DNA from: Paracoccus albicereus | Lineage (GTDB): Bacteria > Pseudomonadota > Alphaproteobacteria > Rhodobacterales > Rhodobacteraceae | DNA length: 64,000 nucleotides | Assembly (NCBI RefSeq): GCF_024359525.1 | Contig: NZ_JAKZEU010000001.1 | Coordinates: 496,001 to 560,000, forward strand | Direction: 5' to 3' | Part shown: in pieces, positions 47,168 to 56,224 of the stretch | Position numbering within the stretch: position 1 is the first letter of the stretch | Layout: every line of letters begins with the position of its first letter | The notes under the pieces: model-generated | What the model was told of the DNA's origin: nothing | Database searches by the model: none | What the model saw: the letters and a program-made list of their open reading frames with translations, nothing else | Program-made: the position numbers and the translations under genes

Positions 47168-49414
47168 CTACAGTGATCGACCTTCGGCCAGGATCGCGTC
47201 CATCGCCGCAACGTAGGCTGTGACCGCCGGTGACGGCGGCGGTTCTGCGCCCGCATCATCCCCGGCAAGCGGTGCGGTGTTCATCTTGCGGTCGGCCCAG
47301 GCTTTCAGCGTCGCGACGCTGTAGCCTGACAGGAACGGGTTCGCACGGACCACGCCAGCGCCCATCACTGCAAGAACGGTCTGATCGTTCGGGGCGGACA
47401 GAACCCGGTCGGCGCCTTCGGGACCCAGGAAATGTGCCAGATACAGCCGACCCGGCGTGATCTGATGTCCGCGTGCGCGCAGATAGGCTTCGTTTTCCTG
47501 GGCGAGATGCCGAACCATGTCACGCGACAGCGCGGCGTCGAACCGCAGGGCCAGAAGATCGCGCGGCGCCATCGAGGCGGTCAGGTCGGGACGATAGCTA
47601 CGCATCATCCTCAGCCATGTGGAATCGATGAACTGGCCGAGACCCGTGGCCGAGGACAGTGGATTCCTGGCCCGCGCATTACCCGCGCTTTCAACGCGGA
47701 TGATGCGCCCGATCAGCGCTTCGACAGCGTCCGAGGCCATGATCGTGACGCCGCCGCTCAGCAAGGGCAGCGGATCGACGGGTGTGCCGCCGCTAAGAAC
47801 CTGGAATGCGAGTGCCGGTGCGCCCGATCCACCCGGTGGCGCACCGACGGTACCGATGGGGTCGCCCGCCGCGACAAGGTCGCCCTTGCCCAACCCCTCG
47901 CGAACCGTGTCGAGCCAGCCATAGCGCGTCGAAAACCCAGTGCCGTGATCCAGCGTTATGGAACGTCCCATTCCCCCTGACGCATTGTCGATCGCGGTGA
48001 TATGCCCCGCCGCTGCGGCGCTCACCACGCTGCCACGCGCTGCCGCGAACCCGATCCCGTCCGGCCGTCCGTTACTTTGTCCCAAGGGACCGAATTTCTG
48101 TGCAATCGTTCCCGCGACGGGCATGGTCAGGTTCAGTCCACCCCCTTCAGCGCGGGCGAGCCGCGCGCCGGGTGCGTGACAGCGATAGCCCGGGCCATCT
48201 TCTCGTGGAACGACATAACAGCGCCTGACGCCCGAGGGGCCGTCGATTCCCGCGAAAAGCAGGCGTCCCGCATTATTGCTGCCTCGGTCGGGATCGGTCG
48301 CGAAAACCAATGTCAGGCGGTCGTCCTCATCTGCGTAGGCGTCGAGGTCGTGGACCTGCGCCACCATCGCGATCATCTCGCCCACGATCTCGGTCGGCAC
48401 TTCGGCGCGGATGGCCGCGGAGTAGACGGCGTCGAGCAAGCGGAACCGTGCGCCCTGCGCGACAGACGCGCCCCCCGGATCCTGCGCGCGCGCCAGTCCA
48501 GCGATATCATCGTCCAGCCACGGATCGCTGGCACGAACCAACCCATCATCAGCTTTCGCGAGCGATCCCTGCCAACCGTCGGGACCGTAAAGCGACATCT
48601 GCAAAAGCTCGGGACCGCTTGCCTCGGGCGCGAACCGGATTGCCAGAACCGTGCCCGCAGCCAGATTGTCGCCCCCTTCCAGTACCGGTCCGGCTTCGGC
48701 CACGATCTTCTGGGCGCGGTCATCGGTGAAGCCATGGCTGGTCAGGAGCGCGGAAAAGGACGCATCGCGCGACAGGTCAAGCACCAGATCCTGGGACAAG
48801 GCCTCGCGGATTGCCTCGGGACGCAGGAAAAGCGTGCTTGCGTGATGATCGCGCGTTTCGCTTTCGGCGTCGTCGATCAGCGGGTCAACAGGCGCGGGTG
48901 AAGCGACCCGTTGAACCGCGAGCGAGCGGCCGCGCTGAGCCTGGAACAGCGCGAAATCCTCTCGCGTGCTGGGCAGGGTCGTCATCAGCCGCTGCTCACG
49001 CTCGATCAGCGGTGTCTCGATCAGCGTCAGCCTGTCAGGTGCAGGCGGCCCCACGCGCGCGGTATCCAGCGCCTGCCCGGCAAGCGTCTTTTTGCCCCAA
49101 GCTGCGGCATCCGGCAATGTCAGGATCAGCGGATCGCCCGGGATATCCGTGAAGCTGTCGCCGGGCCGTATCGGAGCGATGTCGAAGCCATCTGCGACCT
49201 GAACCAGTTGCGCCTCGTCATCGGGCACAGCTTCTGTCGCAGACGGCTCGACAGCTGCAACGATCGGGCCGGGCGGTTCGCGAACCATGAGGTAAATGCT
49301 TGCGGGCGCCAGCACGGTCAAAAACAGTGCAACCCCGACAATCCTCAACTGGCGCTTGCGCTTGCGTGCCCGCGCACGCTGTCCGTGATCGCGAAAGGCT
49401 GGATCGATCTGCAT
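47168..49414 (-). CDS. Degenerate LytM (M23) domain fused to an SLT transglycosylase domain
   Basis: A 748-residue envelope protein: basic cytoplasmic start, one helix (residues 24-43), periplasmic linker with LysM-like SRDASFSALLTSHGF (about 212-300), a LytM fold (429-552) and a lytic transglycosylase SLT domain (563-660) with Glu575 in RVESAGNARARNPLSSATG-type context. The LytM site is dead: HxGxD reads PDGIG, the YAHL His is Trp500, and HLH reads ALA. The LytM part may bind or activate partner hydrolases, as EnvC and NlpD do, while SLT cuts glycan. Confidence 0.85.
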   Translation of the reverse strand: MQIDPAFRDHGQRARARKRKRQLRIVGVALFLTVLAPASIYLMVREPPGPIVAAVEPSATEAVPDDEAQLVQVADGFDIAPIRPGDSFTDIPGDPLILTLPDAAAWGKKTLAGQALDTARVGPPAPDRLTLIETPLIEREQRLMTTLPSTREDFALFQAQRGRSLAVQRVASPAPVDPLIDDAESETRDHHASTLFLRPEAIREALSQDLVLDLSRDASFSALLTSHGFTDDRAQKIVAEAGPVLEGGDNLAAGTVLAIRFAPEASGPELLQMSLYGPDGWQGSLAKADDGLVRASDPWLDDDIAGLARAQDPGGASVAQGARFRLLDAVYSAAIRAEVPTEIVGEMIAMVAQVHDLDAYADEDDRLTLVFATDPDRGSNNAGRLLFAGIDGPSGVRRCYVVPREDGPGYRCHAPGARLARAEGGGLNLTMPVAGTIAQKFGPLGQSNGRPDGIGFAAARGSVVSAAAAGHITAIDNASGGMGRSITLDHGTGFSTRYGWLDTVREGLGKGDLVAAGDPIGTVGAPPGGSGAPALAFQVLSGGTPVDPLPLLSGGVTIMASDAVEALIGRIIRVESAGNARARNPLSSATGLGQFIDSTWLRMMRSYRPDLTASMAPRDLLALRFDAALSRDMVRHLAQENEAYLRARGHQITPGRLYLAHFLGPEGADRVLSAPNDQTVLAVMGAGVVRANPFLSGYSVATLKAWADRKMNTAPLAGDDAGAEPPPSPAVTAYVAAMDAILAEGRSL

Positions 49415-49417
49415 TGG

Positions 49418-50722
49418 CTAGCGAAAGATCCCCGTGCCCAGGGTTCGCGGATTGATCTGGCGATCGCCGCTCGGGGCGGGTGGCTGGCTGCGCGCCGGCT
49501 GTGGCGCCGCGCGCGCCGGCTGACTTGTGCTTCGCGTGTTTCGCGATGATGACACTGCTGTGGGCTGCGCGACGACGGGTGGACAACGCAGGTCCGGCGG
49601 ACCGCCGGCGATGGCGCGAAACAACACGGTGTCGGGTTCCCGTCCCGGCGGCCGCGCGCCCGCCAGCGAGAAATAACGGTCGACAGCCTGGCGCGAGCCA
49701 TTGCCCCAGACCCCATCGACACCAGAGCCATAGCAATCGACCCGCTGCAACTCAGCCTGGATCGCAGCTGCCATCTGCTCTGCATCCGGGTCGAAACCAC
49801 CCGATTCCATCAGCCGTTGAAACAGCTCGGGATCCTCGGCGCGGATGCGTTCACGCTCGGCGTAATCGATACCCAGCGTCTCGCCTGACAGGATCTGACC
49901 GGGCTGGCTCTCTGTCGGCCCGGCCAGATCGGGCAAGCCCTCGCCGACGATGACCGACGGATCTGGATAACCGGGCGGAACCGGCCGGATCGAGCGATCC
50001 TGGGCGGGCAGTCTTTGGGCGGGGGCTGCGGCCCGATAGACCTGGACACCAGACGTGCCGGCGCCGGGCTGAAAGATCACAGGTGCGGGTGCGGCAACAA
50101 TCAGGGAATCGGATGGCGGGCTGTCGGCAACAGTAACTGCAGACCGCTTCCAGTCGGGGCCTGCGGCAAAGGGAAGCCCGGTCTGGCTCAGCGCACCAGC
50201 TAGGTCGCCGGGCGCGCCAGCCAGTGCGCCGATCACCGCATCGGTCACGCGGTTCGTACCACAAGCTTGATCCTGGCTCGCTGACAGCGCGATCATCACC
50301 GAAGCCGGGTTTTCACCGATCTCTGGTGCCGGTTCGGACTCAAACCCCTCGCCGCAGGTCTCGATGACAAGGCCGAGCGTCCGGGACTGGCCGTACATCT
50401 CGATGAGCGCGTCAGGTGTCGCGTCAGACGACGCACCGGCGACGTAGACCAGAAGCTGGCCGGTTTCCGCCAGATGCGGTATCTGCGGCAGTGATGCCGG
50501 ACGTTCGATGCGCCGAACCTCAAACCCCGCCGCGAGGGCGGCACGCGACACGGCCAGCGCATCGGCGGAGGCGGCACTGTCGCCATAGGCCAGAATCAGC
50601 GCGCGCTTCGTCTCATCCGCTGCATCGGCCTTGATTGGCGCAAGCAAACCGGCGACAAGGCTCGCCATCAGCGACGCGTGGCGGAACGGAATGACGGGAC
50701 GTGGCAAGCGGTGGCCGATCAT
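49418..50722 (-). CDS. Exported caspase-like (degenerate) protein with peptidoglycan-binding-like C-terminus
   Basis: A 434-residue exported protein (signal near 15-35, ending ADA). Residues 38-200 resemble a caspase/C14 fold: KRALILAYGDSAASADALAVSRAAL, LLVYVAGASS where active enzymes have AGHG, and LVIETCGEGF holding the expected Cys123. The catalytic His is replaced by Ala, so it is probably inactive. Residues about 310-375 resemble a peptidoglycan-binding module (CYGSGVDGVWGNGSRQAVDRYF). Three bases upstream of the LytM/SLT gene, so probably co-expressed. Confidence 0.75.
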   Translation of the reverse strand: MIGHRLPRPVIPFRHASLMASLVAGLLAPIKADAADETKRALILAYGDSAASADALAVSRAALAAGFEVRRIERPASLPQIPHLAETGQLLVYVAGASSDATPDALIEMYGQSRTLGLVIETCGEGFESEPAPEIGENPASVMIALSASQDQACGTNRVTDAVIGALAGAPGDLAGALSQTGLPFAAGPDWKRSAVTVADSPPSDSLIVAAPAPVIFQPGAGTSGVQVYRAAAPAQRLPAQDRSIRPVPPGYPDPSVIVGEGLPDLAGPTESQPGQILSGETLGIDYAERERIRAEDPELFQRLMESGGFDPDAEQMAAAIQAELQRVDCYGSGVDGVWGNGSRQAVDRYFSLAGARPPGREPDTVLFRAIAGGPPDLRCPPVVAQPTAVSSSRNTRSTSQPARAAPQPARSQPPAPSGDRQINPRTLGTGIFR

Positions 50723-51013
50723 AAGCTTTCATTAGACGAATTGACTGTTTGGGGCGAGTAATTCCACCGCGGCTGCAACGCGTCTCACGGCACTTTGTCG
50801 AAAGACCAGGCCGCCGCAGCAAGTCTCAGAATTTCGTGCGCTTGACCCTGAAATGAACTGCCTGTTCCTGGTGAAGAAGCTGGCGTTGCGACCTGCACCG
50901 TCTGACGGGATCATGTGGTTCACCAAACAGATCGGGCACAGCTTTTCCTGCACCCGCACAAGCCCGACACAATCTTGACAAGGCGCGAGGCTGGGTCCAC
51001 ATACCCCGCCTGT

Positions 51014-51089
51014 GGGGCCGTAGCTCAGTTGGTAGAGCGTATCGTTCGCAATGATAAGGCCAGGGGTTCGATTCCCCTCGGCTCCACCA
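51014..51089 (+). tRNA. tRNA-Ala (anticodon CGC)
   Basis: 76 bases with encoded CCA. Cloverleaf seen: acceptor GGGGCCG / CGGCTCC including the G3-T70 wobble pair that identifies alanine tRNAs, D-arm GCTCAGTTGGTAGAGC, anticodon loop TTCGCAA (anticodon CGC), T-arm AGGGGTTCGATTCCCCT. It reads GCG codons. Confidence 0.95.
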
Positions 51090-51196
51090 GCATCAATTCT
51101 CGGCAATCCTTGATGGCGCCTACGGGTGTATTTGTCCGCGCTTAAGGCGGATCGAATGTCAGGTCGTCTCGTCCTGCTGACCGGCCGCAAGGCCGA

Positions 51197-51409
51197 TCAG
51201 TATCCCGCCCCGCCGTTCCAGTCCGAGGCATTGCCGTTCGGCTCGACGAAATAGCCCATCGATCCCCCCATCCCCATGCTGCCCTGGGTCCAGCGTGCGA
51301 CGCCCGTGATATCCTCGCCGACCCCCGCAACGGTGTTGCAGCCGGCGATGGCTATAACAGCGACGAGAGCGATGGTTGCGCGCGTGGCGCTCTGCTTGGG
51401 TCGTTTCAT
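51197..51409 (-). CDS. Entericidin A/B-family small lipoprotein
   Basis: 70 residues: signal peptide with lipobox IAGC near residue 24, then NTVAGVGEDITGVARW, the entericidin pattern, and a Gly-rich tail longer than in E. coli. Entericidins are small stress-linked outer-membrane lipoproteins. The 214-base upstream gap contains a CGGAAT-N5-ATTCCG palindrome (51532-51548). Confidence 0.82.
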   Translation of the reverse strand: MKRPKQSATRATIALVAVIAIAGCNTVAGVGEDITGVARWTQGSMGMGGSMGYFVEPNGNASDWNGGAGY

Positions 51410-51531
51410 GGCGGTTCTCCGCGTCTTTGTGTTCAGTCCTGCTCGCAATCGGGGTCGATTGTCGTGGCAGCGAAACCCGAGAGGGCAGGATCGTCAAGCA
51501 GAAGCGGGTCACGCCGTCGGTCGGGCGCCGT

Positions 51532-51548
51532 CGGAATGGCAAATTCCG
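51532..51548. repeat. Short inverted repeat in the entericidin/ABC divergent gap
   Basis: CGGAAT and ATTCCG around GGCAA. Could be an operator or a chance palindrome; no regulator is assigned. Confidence 0.3.
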
Positions 51549-51623
51549 TCCAGAACGCCTATCGCGGGTGGAGACGTGTTAACTTAGGTTCATCACGAGT
51601 TCTGAGGGGGTGATCGACGCGCG

Positions 51624-52568
51624 ATGGCAGGGGGAGACGCTGCCCTTACGGTAAGGAACTTGTCTGCCCATTACGGCAGCAGGCAGGTTCTGCACGGTGT
51701 CGATCTCTGCATCCAGGTCGGTGAGATCTTCGGTCTTCTCGGGCGTAATGGCGCCGGCAAGACCAGTCTGGTGCGCGCGATCTGCGGACGCTTGGCGCCA
51801 TCGGCCGGAAGCATCTCGGTCGGGGGCAACCGCCCTGATGGCGCATCGGTCCCGTCAATTGGGCTCGTGCCCCAGGACATCGCCCTTTATCCGGCGTTGA
51901 CCATCCAGGAGAATCTCGAGGTTTTCGGCCGATTGTCGGGGCTGTCACGGAAAGCGACACGGCTTGCCATCGAAGAAGCGATCGATGTCGCTCATCTCGG
52001 CGAACGGCTGAACGATCGTGTGGACCACCTTTCAGGAGGCTGGAAACGACGGGTCAATATCGTGGCAGCCATGCTGCACAAGCCGGCCCTGCTTATCCTG
52101 GATGAACCGACTGTCGGCGTGGATGTGGATGCGCGAAACGCCCTGCACCGAATGATCCAGATGCTGCGCCGTGACGGCACGGGAATATTGCTCGTCACCC
52201 ACGATCTGCAGCAGGCAGAGCTTTTGTGCGACCGTGTGGGCATTCTGCTTAATGGGCGTCTGGTGTTGCAAGGCGCCCCGAAGATGCTTTTGGAAACAGC
52301 TTTTTCTGGACGTGGGGAGTTCATTATCGAGTTCGCGGAAATTCTCTTGGACGGTCAGGCGAGGACGCTGAGGGACATGGGCTTCATGGCCAATGAAAAT
52401 CGGCTGAGCTGGCATCTGGTCGGCGACCGCACGCTGGATTGCTTTGCCGACGTGAAGCGCGCGGGCCTTGACCCGCGCGAGATGCATTTCCGCCAGCCCG
52501 GGCTCGACAGTTTGTTCCTGTGGCTGTCGCAGCAGCAGTGTGAATACGCATCAGAGGGTGTCGCATGA
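51624..52568 (+). CDS. ABC transporter ATP-binding protein (ABC-2 exporter type)
   Basis: A 314-residue ATPase: Walker A GRNGAGKTSLVRAI, Q-loop GLVPQDIALYP, signature LSGGWKRRVNI, Walker B LLILDEPTVGVD, switch His in LLVTHD. C-terminal extension (about 225-314) of the drug/polysaccharide exporter type. Pairs with the permease next to it by ATGA overlap. Lies upstream of fni and crt genes on the same strand; a link to carotenoids is unproven. Confidence 0.93.
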   Translation: MAGGDAALTVRNLSAHYGSRQVLHGVDLCIQVGEIFGLLGRNGAGKTSLVRAICGRLAPSAGSISVGGNRPDGASVPSIGLVPQDIALYPALTIQENLEVFGRLSGLSRKATRLAIEEAIDVAHLGERLNDRVDHLSGGWKRRVNIVAAMLHKPALLILDEPTVGVDVDARNALHRMIQMLRRDGTGILLVTHDLQQAELLCDRVGILLNGRLVLQGAPKMLLETAFSGRGEFIIEFAEILLDGQARTLRDMGFMANENRLSWHLVGDRTLDCFADVKRAGLDPREMHFRQPGLDSLFLWLSQQQCEYASEGVA

Positions 52569-53767
52569 TTATCTCGATGCTCCGCGTCATGGCGCTCAGC
52601 CTTGTCCGCGACCGGGGCGCGCTTGTCCTGTCGTTCCTGCTTCCTCCGGCAATCTTCGTGATATTCGCCGCCATCTTCTCCGCCACGGCGAACGACGAGC
52701 TTCCGCTCAAGGTTGCGCTCGGGAAGGGCAATAACGTCGAGGCGTGGGATCGCTTCGAGGAAGTCCTGCGCGCAGAACCTTCGTTGCGCATCGTCGGCGC
52801 GACCGCGCTTGATCCGAAGGATGTCAGTCGGCAGGTGGAACAGGGCACGGTCGACGCGGGCCTGTTCATCAGGGGTGAAACAGGCGGGGATAAGGTACCC
52901 CCGCTGTTGGTTCTGACGGAGCCCGGAAAGCCGCTCGCAGGCGGAATTCTGAGCGGGAAGATCCGAAGCCTCATCACGGCCGAGATGCCGGACATGGCGC
53001 TTTCAACAACGGTTCTCGCGATCGAGCCGTTGATCGGTGGCCTGACGCCTGCGCAGACAGAGCGGCTGGAAACGGCGACAGCGGCGCTTGCGACGGGGGA
53101 CCGGAATCTGGACGAAGCCCAAGACCTGGTCGAAACCGCGTTTGTCGGACCGCAGAAACGCCACAATGCGGCGGTGACCTATTGTGCAGGCGCCGTGGCC
53201 ATTCTGTTCTTGTTGTTCTCATCCATGCAGAGCGCGGCCGTGCTGATCGACGAAAGAAATTCGGGCATTCTCGATCGCATCGCCGTGGTCCCGCGGGGAC
53301 CGGAGATCGTGGTCCACGGCAAGTTCCTGTTCCTCGTGGCGCAGGGCGTCATCCAGGCAAGCCTCATCTTCGCCACCGCCGCCGGTTTCTATGGCGTCGA
53401 CGTGATCGGCAATCTTGGGCTTTGGCTGCTGGTGACACTTGCGGCCTCGATGGCGGCGGCCGGACTGGCACTGGCCGCGGCGGCGACCTGCACGACCAAA
53501 CAGCAGGCGCAGGCCGTCACGACCTTCATCGTCCTTGTCTGTTCGGCAGTGGGCGGCTCGATGGTGCCCCGCTTCATGATGCCTTTGTGGCTGCAGGACT
53601 TGGGGCGCTTCACGCCCAACGCCTGGGCCATCGAAGCCTATCAGGGGACACTTTGGCGCGGCGAAGCACTGACCGAAATGCTGCCGGAGCTTGGGGGTCT
53701 TCTCGGCTTGGCAGCGTTGAGCACGATGTATGCGGTCTCCGTGTCCAAGCGCAGACTTAGGGTGTAG
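52565..53767 (+). CDS. ABC-2 type transporter permease
   Basis: A 400-residue permease: first helix LVLSFLLPPAIFVIFAAIFS, a 150-residue periplasmic domain, then five helices (AGAVAILFLLFSSMQSAAVLIDERNSGILDRIAV marks the ABC-2 family). Forms an exporter with the upstream ATPase. Substrate unknown. A 119-base gap separates it from fni. Confidence 0.92.
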   Translation: MIISMLRVMALSLVRDRGALVLSFLLPPAIFVIFAAIFSATANDELPLKVALGKGNNVEAWDRFEEVLRAEPSLRIVGATALDPKDVSRQVEQGTVDAGLFIRGETGGDKVPPLLVLTEPGKPLAGGILSGKIRSLITAEMPDMALSTTVLAIEPLIGGLTPAQTERLETATAALATGDRNLDEAQDLVETAFVGPQKRHNAAVTYCAGAVAILFLLFSSMQSAAVLIDERNSGILDRIAVVPRGPEIVVHGKFLFLVAQGVIQASLIFATAAGFYGVDVIGNLGLWLLVTLAASMAAAGLALAAAATCTTKQQAQAVTTFIVLVCSAVGGSMVPRFMMPLWLQDLGRFTPNAWAIEAYQGTLWRGEALTEMLPELGGLLGLAALSTMYAVSVSKRRLRV

Positions 53768-53886
53768 CGCCGGAAGAAGGTTCGGCCCATGCTCAACCGG
53801 CTGCGGTGGCCCGGGCGCCCGAAACAGGTTACTGAGAGGCTTCTTGCGCAAGAACGCTGCAACTGGCCCATGGGACAACAGCTAGC

Positions 53887-54981
53887 ATGACCGACATCTC
53901 GGGCAGGAAATCGGATCATCTGCGGATCGTGGCAGAGGGCCTCGGGACGCAGGACCGGCGCGCGACCGGTTTCGACAATGTCCACTTCGTCCACAAGGCG
54001 CTGCCCGATCTGGACATGGACGACATCGACACAAGCTGTCGATTCCTTGGCCGCAAAATGGGTGCGCCGCTGCTGATCTCGGCCATGACGGGCGGGCCGG
54101 ATGAAGCGGCGCGGATCAACGCCTGCATCGCCGAAGCCTGCGCCGAACTTGGCATCGCCCTGTCCGTCGGTTCGCAGCGGATCGCGGTGGAGGATGGCGC
54201 AACAGGCGGATTGGGTGCCGATTTGCGCGCGCGGGCGCGGGATATCCCCATCCTTGGCAATATCGGTGCCGTGCAGTTGAACTATGGTTTCGGTCTGCCA
54301 GAAGCCCAGCGCGCGGTGGACATGATTGAGGCTGACGCCCTGATCCTGCATCTCAATCCGCTGCAAGAAGCGATTCAGCTTGAGGGGAACCGCAATTTCG
54401 CAGGGCTTATGCACCGGATCGAGGCGCTGGCCCGCGACCTTCCGGTTCCGCTCGGTGCCAAGGAGGTTGGCGCAGGGCTTGCGCCTGATGTGACCCGTCA
54501 GCTTCTTGATGCAGGCGTCCAGATCATCGACGTCGCGGGGCTTGGCGGAACCAGTTGGGCCCGGGTCGAGGCAGAGCGTGGGACGGCGCGGACGCAGGCC
54601 ATCGCGGCACCCTTCCATGATTGGGGCATTCCGACGACCGATGCGCTGAGAGCCATCGCACCCTTGCCGCAGGGACGCAGCTTGATCGCCTCGGGCGGTG
54701 TGCGGGACGGGCTGGATGTCGCCCGCGCCATCAGGCTTGGCGCGGATCTGGCCGGCCAGGCAGCGCGGGCCCTGGCTGCTGCACGCACTAGCGCCGACGC
54801 GCTTGTCCAGCATTTCGACGACGTCATCACGCAGCTTCGCATCGCGATGTTCTGCACCGGTTCGGCTGATCTCGCCGCGCTGAGGCAGGCCGCCTTGCAG
54901 GGCGATCGCGATAAGTTGCAGGCTAGCCACGCCGGTCCAGCAGGTTTACCCTCGGCGGGTCAAGAGGATCGAACGCCATGA
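53887..54981 (+). CDS. fni: Type 2 isopentenyl-diphosphate delta-isomerase
   Basis: A 364-residue FMN enzyme interconverting IPP and DMAPP, the starting units of carotenoids. Seen: GRKSDHLRIV, LISAMTGGPDEAARIN (FMN site), SVGSQRIAVED, NIGAVQLNYGF and the GLGGTSWARVEAER loop. The type 1 enzyme lacks these. It opens the crt run and overlaps crtW by four bases. No strong ribosome site before ATG. Confidence 0.95.
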   Translation: MTDISGRKSDHLRIVAEGLGTQDRRATGFDNVHFVHKALPDLDMDDIDTSCRFLGRKMGAPLLISAMTGGPDEAARINACIAEACAELGIALSVGSQRIAVEDGATGGLGADLRARARDIPILGNIGAVQLNYGFGLPEAQRAVDMIEADALILHLNPLQEAIQLEGNRNFAGLMHRIEALARDLPVPLGAKEVGAGLAPDVTRQLLDAGVQIIDVAGLGGTSWARVEAERGTARTQAIAAPFHDWGIPTTDALRAIAPLPQGRSLIASGGVRDGLDVARAIRLGADLAGQAARALAAARTSADALVQHFDDVITQLRIAMFCTGSADLAALRQAALQGDRDKLQASHAGPAGLPSAGQEDRTP

Positions 54982-55709
54982 CGCGCTTCTGTCGCGACAG
55001 CCATCATCGCCGCCACGAGGCTCGGGTCAGCATCGCGCTGGCCGCGCTGGTGGTGGTCGCGTGGGCGGTGCTTCATGTGTCCGCGGTGTGGTTTATCGCT
55101 GCGACGGCTCATCCTTTGCTGGCACTGGCTGCGCTGATTGGACTGACCTGGCTGTCCACCGGGCTTTTCATCATCGCGCATGATGCGATGCACGGGGCGG
55201 TCGCACCGGGCCGACCTCGTCTGAACGCGGCGATCGGCCAGGTGGTCCTGTTTCTGTACGCCGGCTTCTCGTGGCGCAGGCTGATCGTTAACCACATGGC
55301 CCATCACCGACATGCGGGAACCGAAGAGGATCCGGATTACGGCCCCGGCAGTGCTGTCCGCTGGTATGCCAAGTTCGTTCGAACCTATTTCGGTTGGCGC
55401 GAATTCTTCGTGCTGGGCAGCGCAGTGATCGTTTATGCGCTGATTCTTGGGCCGCGCTGGCCCTACGTCGCCTTCTGGGCCGTGCCCTCGATCCTCGCGT
55501 CGATTCAGCTGTTCTACTTCGGCACGTACCTGCCCCACATGCCGCGTCCGGGCGAACGTTTCGAAGACCGGCACAATGCGCGCTCGACCAGGCTGAACGA
55601 CCGGCTGTCGCTGATCTCGTGCTTCCATTTCGGTGGCTATCACCATGAACACCACTTGCACCCGAACGTGCCTTGGTGGCGGCTGCCTGAAACGCGGGTG
55701 CAGACATGA
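54978..55709 (+). CDS. crtW: Beta-carotene ketolase CrtW
   Basis: A 243-residue di-iron membrane oxygenase that adds 4-keto groups to beta-ionone rings (towards canthaxanthin and astaxanthin). Histidine boxes: H68-DAM-H72, H106-MA-HHRH near 106-112, and HHEHHLHP near 222. Four hydrophobic helices. ATGA overlaps with fni and crtZ. Confidence 0.96.
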   Translation: MTRFCRDSHHRRHEARVSIALAALVVVAWAVLHVSAVWFIAATAHPLLALAALIGLTWLSTGLFIIAHDAMHGAVAPGRPRLNAAIGQVVLFLYAGFSWRRLIVNHMAHHRHAGTEEDPDYGPGSAVRWYAKFVRTYFGWREFFVLGSAVIVYALILGPRWPYVAFWAVPSILASIQLFYFGTYLPHMPRPGERFEDRHNARSTRLNDRLSLISCFHFGGYHHEHHLHPNVPWWRLPETRVQT

Positions 55710-56215
55710 GCGACTGGCTGATCCCGCTGGCGATTGTCCTGGCCACGGTCGCCTTCATGGAGCTAACGGCCTATTCGGTGCATCGCTGGATCATGCACGG
55801 ACCGCTCGGCTGGGGCTGGCACCGCTCGCACCATGAGCGTCCGGACCACCAGGGGTCCGGGTTCGAGAAGAACGACCTTTACGGGATCGTCTTTTCGGTG
55901 ATCGCGGCGGCGCTGTTCATCTTTTCAGACGGCTGGCCGTGGTGGGTCGCCGTGGGGATGACATGCTACGGGTTCATCTACCTGTTCTTGCATGATTGCC
56001 TGGTCCATCAACGCTGGCCGTTTCGTCACATCCCGCGCAAAGGCTATCTGCGCCGCGTCTATCAGGCGCACCGTCTGCACCATGCGGTCGACGGGCGCGA
56101 GGGCTGCGTCAGCTTTGGTTTCATCTATGCCCCGCGGCCCGATCGGCTAAAGCAGCAGCTGCGCGATGCTGGCACGTTGCGCCGCGAAGCCGCCGAGCCG
56201 GACAAGCAGGGCTGA
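55706..56215 (+). CDS. crtZ: Beta-carotene 3-hydroxylase CrtZ
   Basis: A 169-residue membrane di-iron hydroxylase making zeaxanthin, and with CrtW astaxanthin. His boxes: HRWIMHG, HRSHHER, and the HDCLVHQRWP and HRLHHA segments. Overlaps crtW by four bases; nine bases before crtX. Confidence 0.96.
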   Translation: MSDWLIPLAIVLATVAFMELTAYSVHRWIMHGPLGWGWHRSHHERPDHQGSGFEKNDLYGIVFSVIAAALFIFSDGWPWWVAVGMTCYGFIYLFLHDCLVHQRWPFRHIPRKGYLRRVYQAHRLHHAVDGREGCVSFGFIYAPRPDRLKQQLRDAGTLRREAAEPDKQG

Positions 56216-56224
56216 TCGTCCCGC

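Noticed and set aside
50732..51190. A 152-residue minus-strand frame upstream of the entericidin gene
   Set aside because: It runs through the whole tRNA-Ala gene and has no ribosome site. The 291 bases 50723-51013 show no other gene; they probably hold the tRNA promoter.
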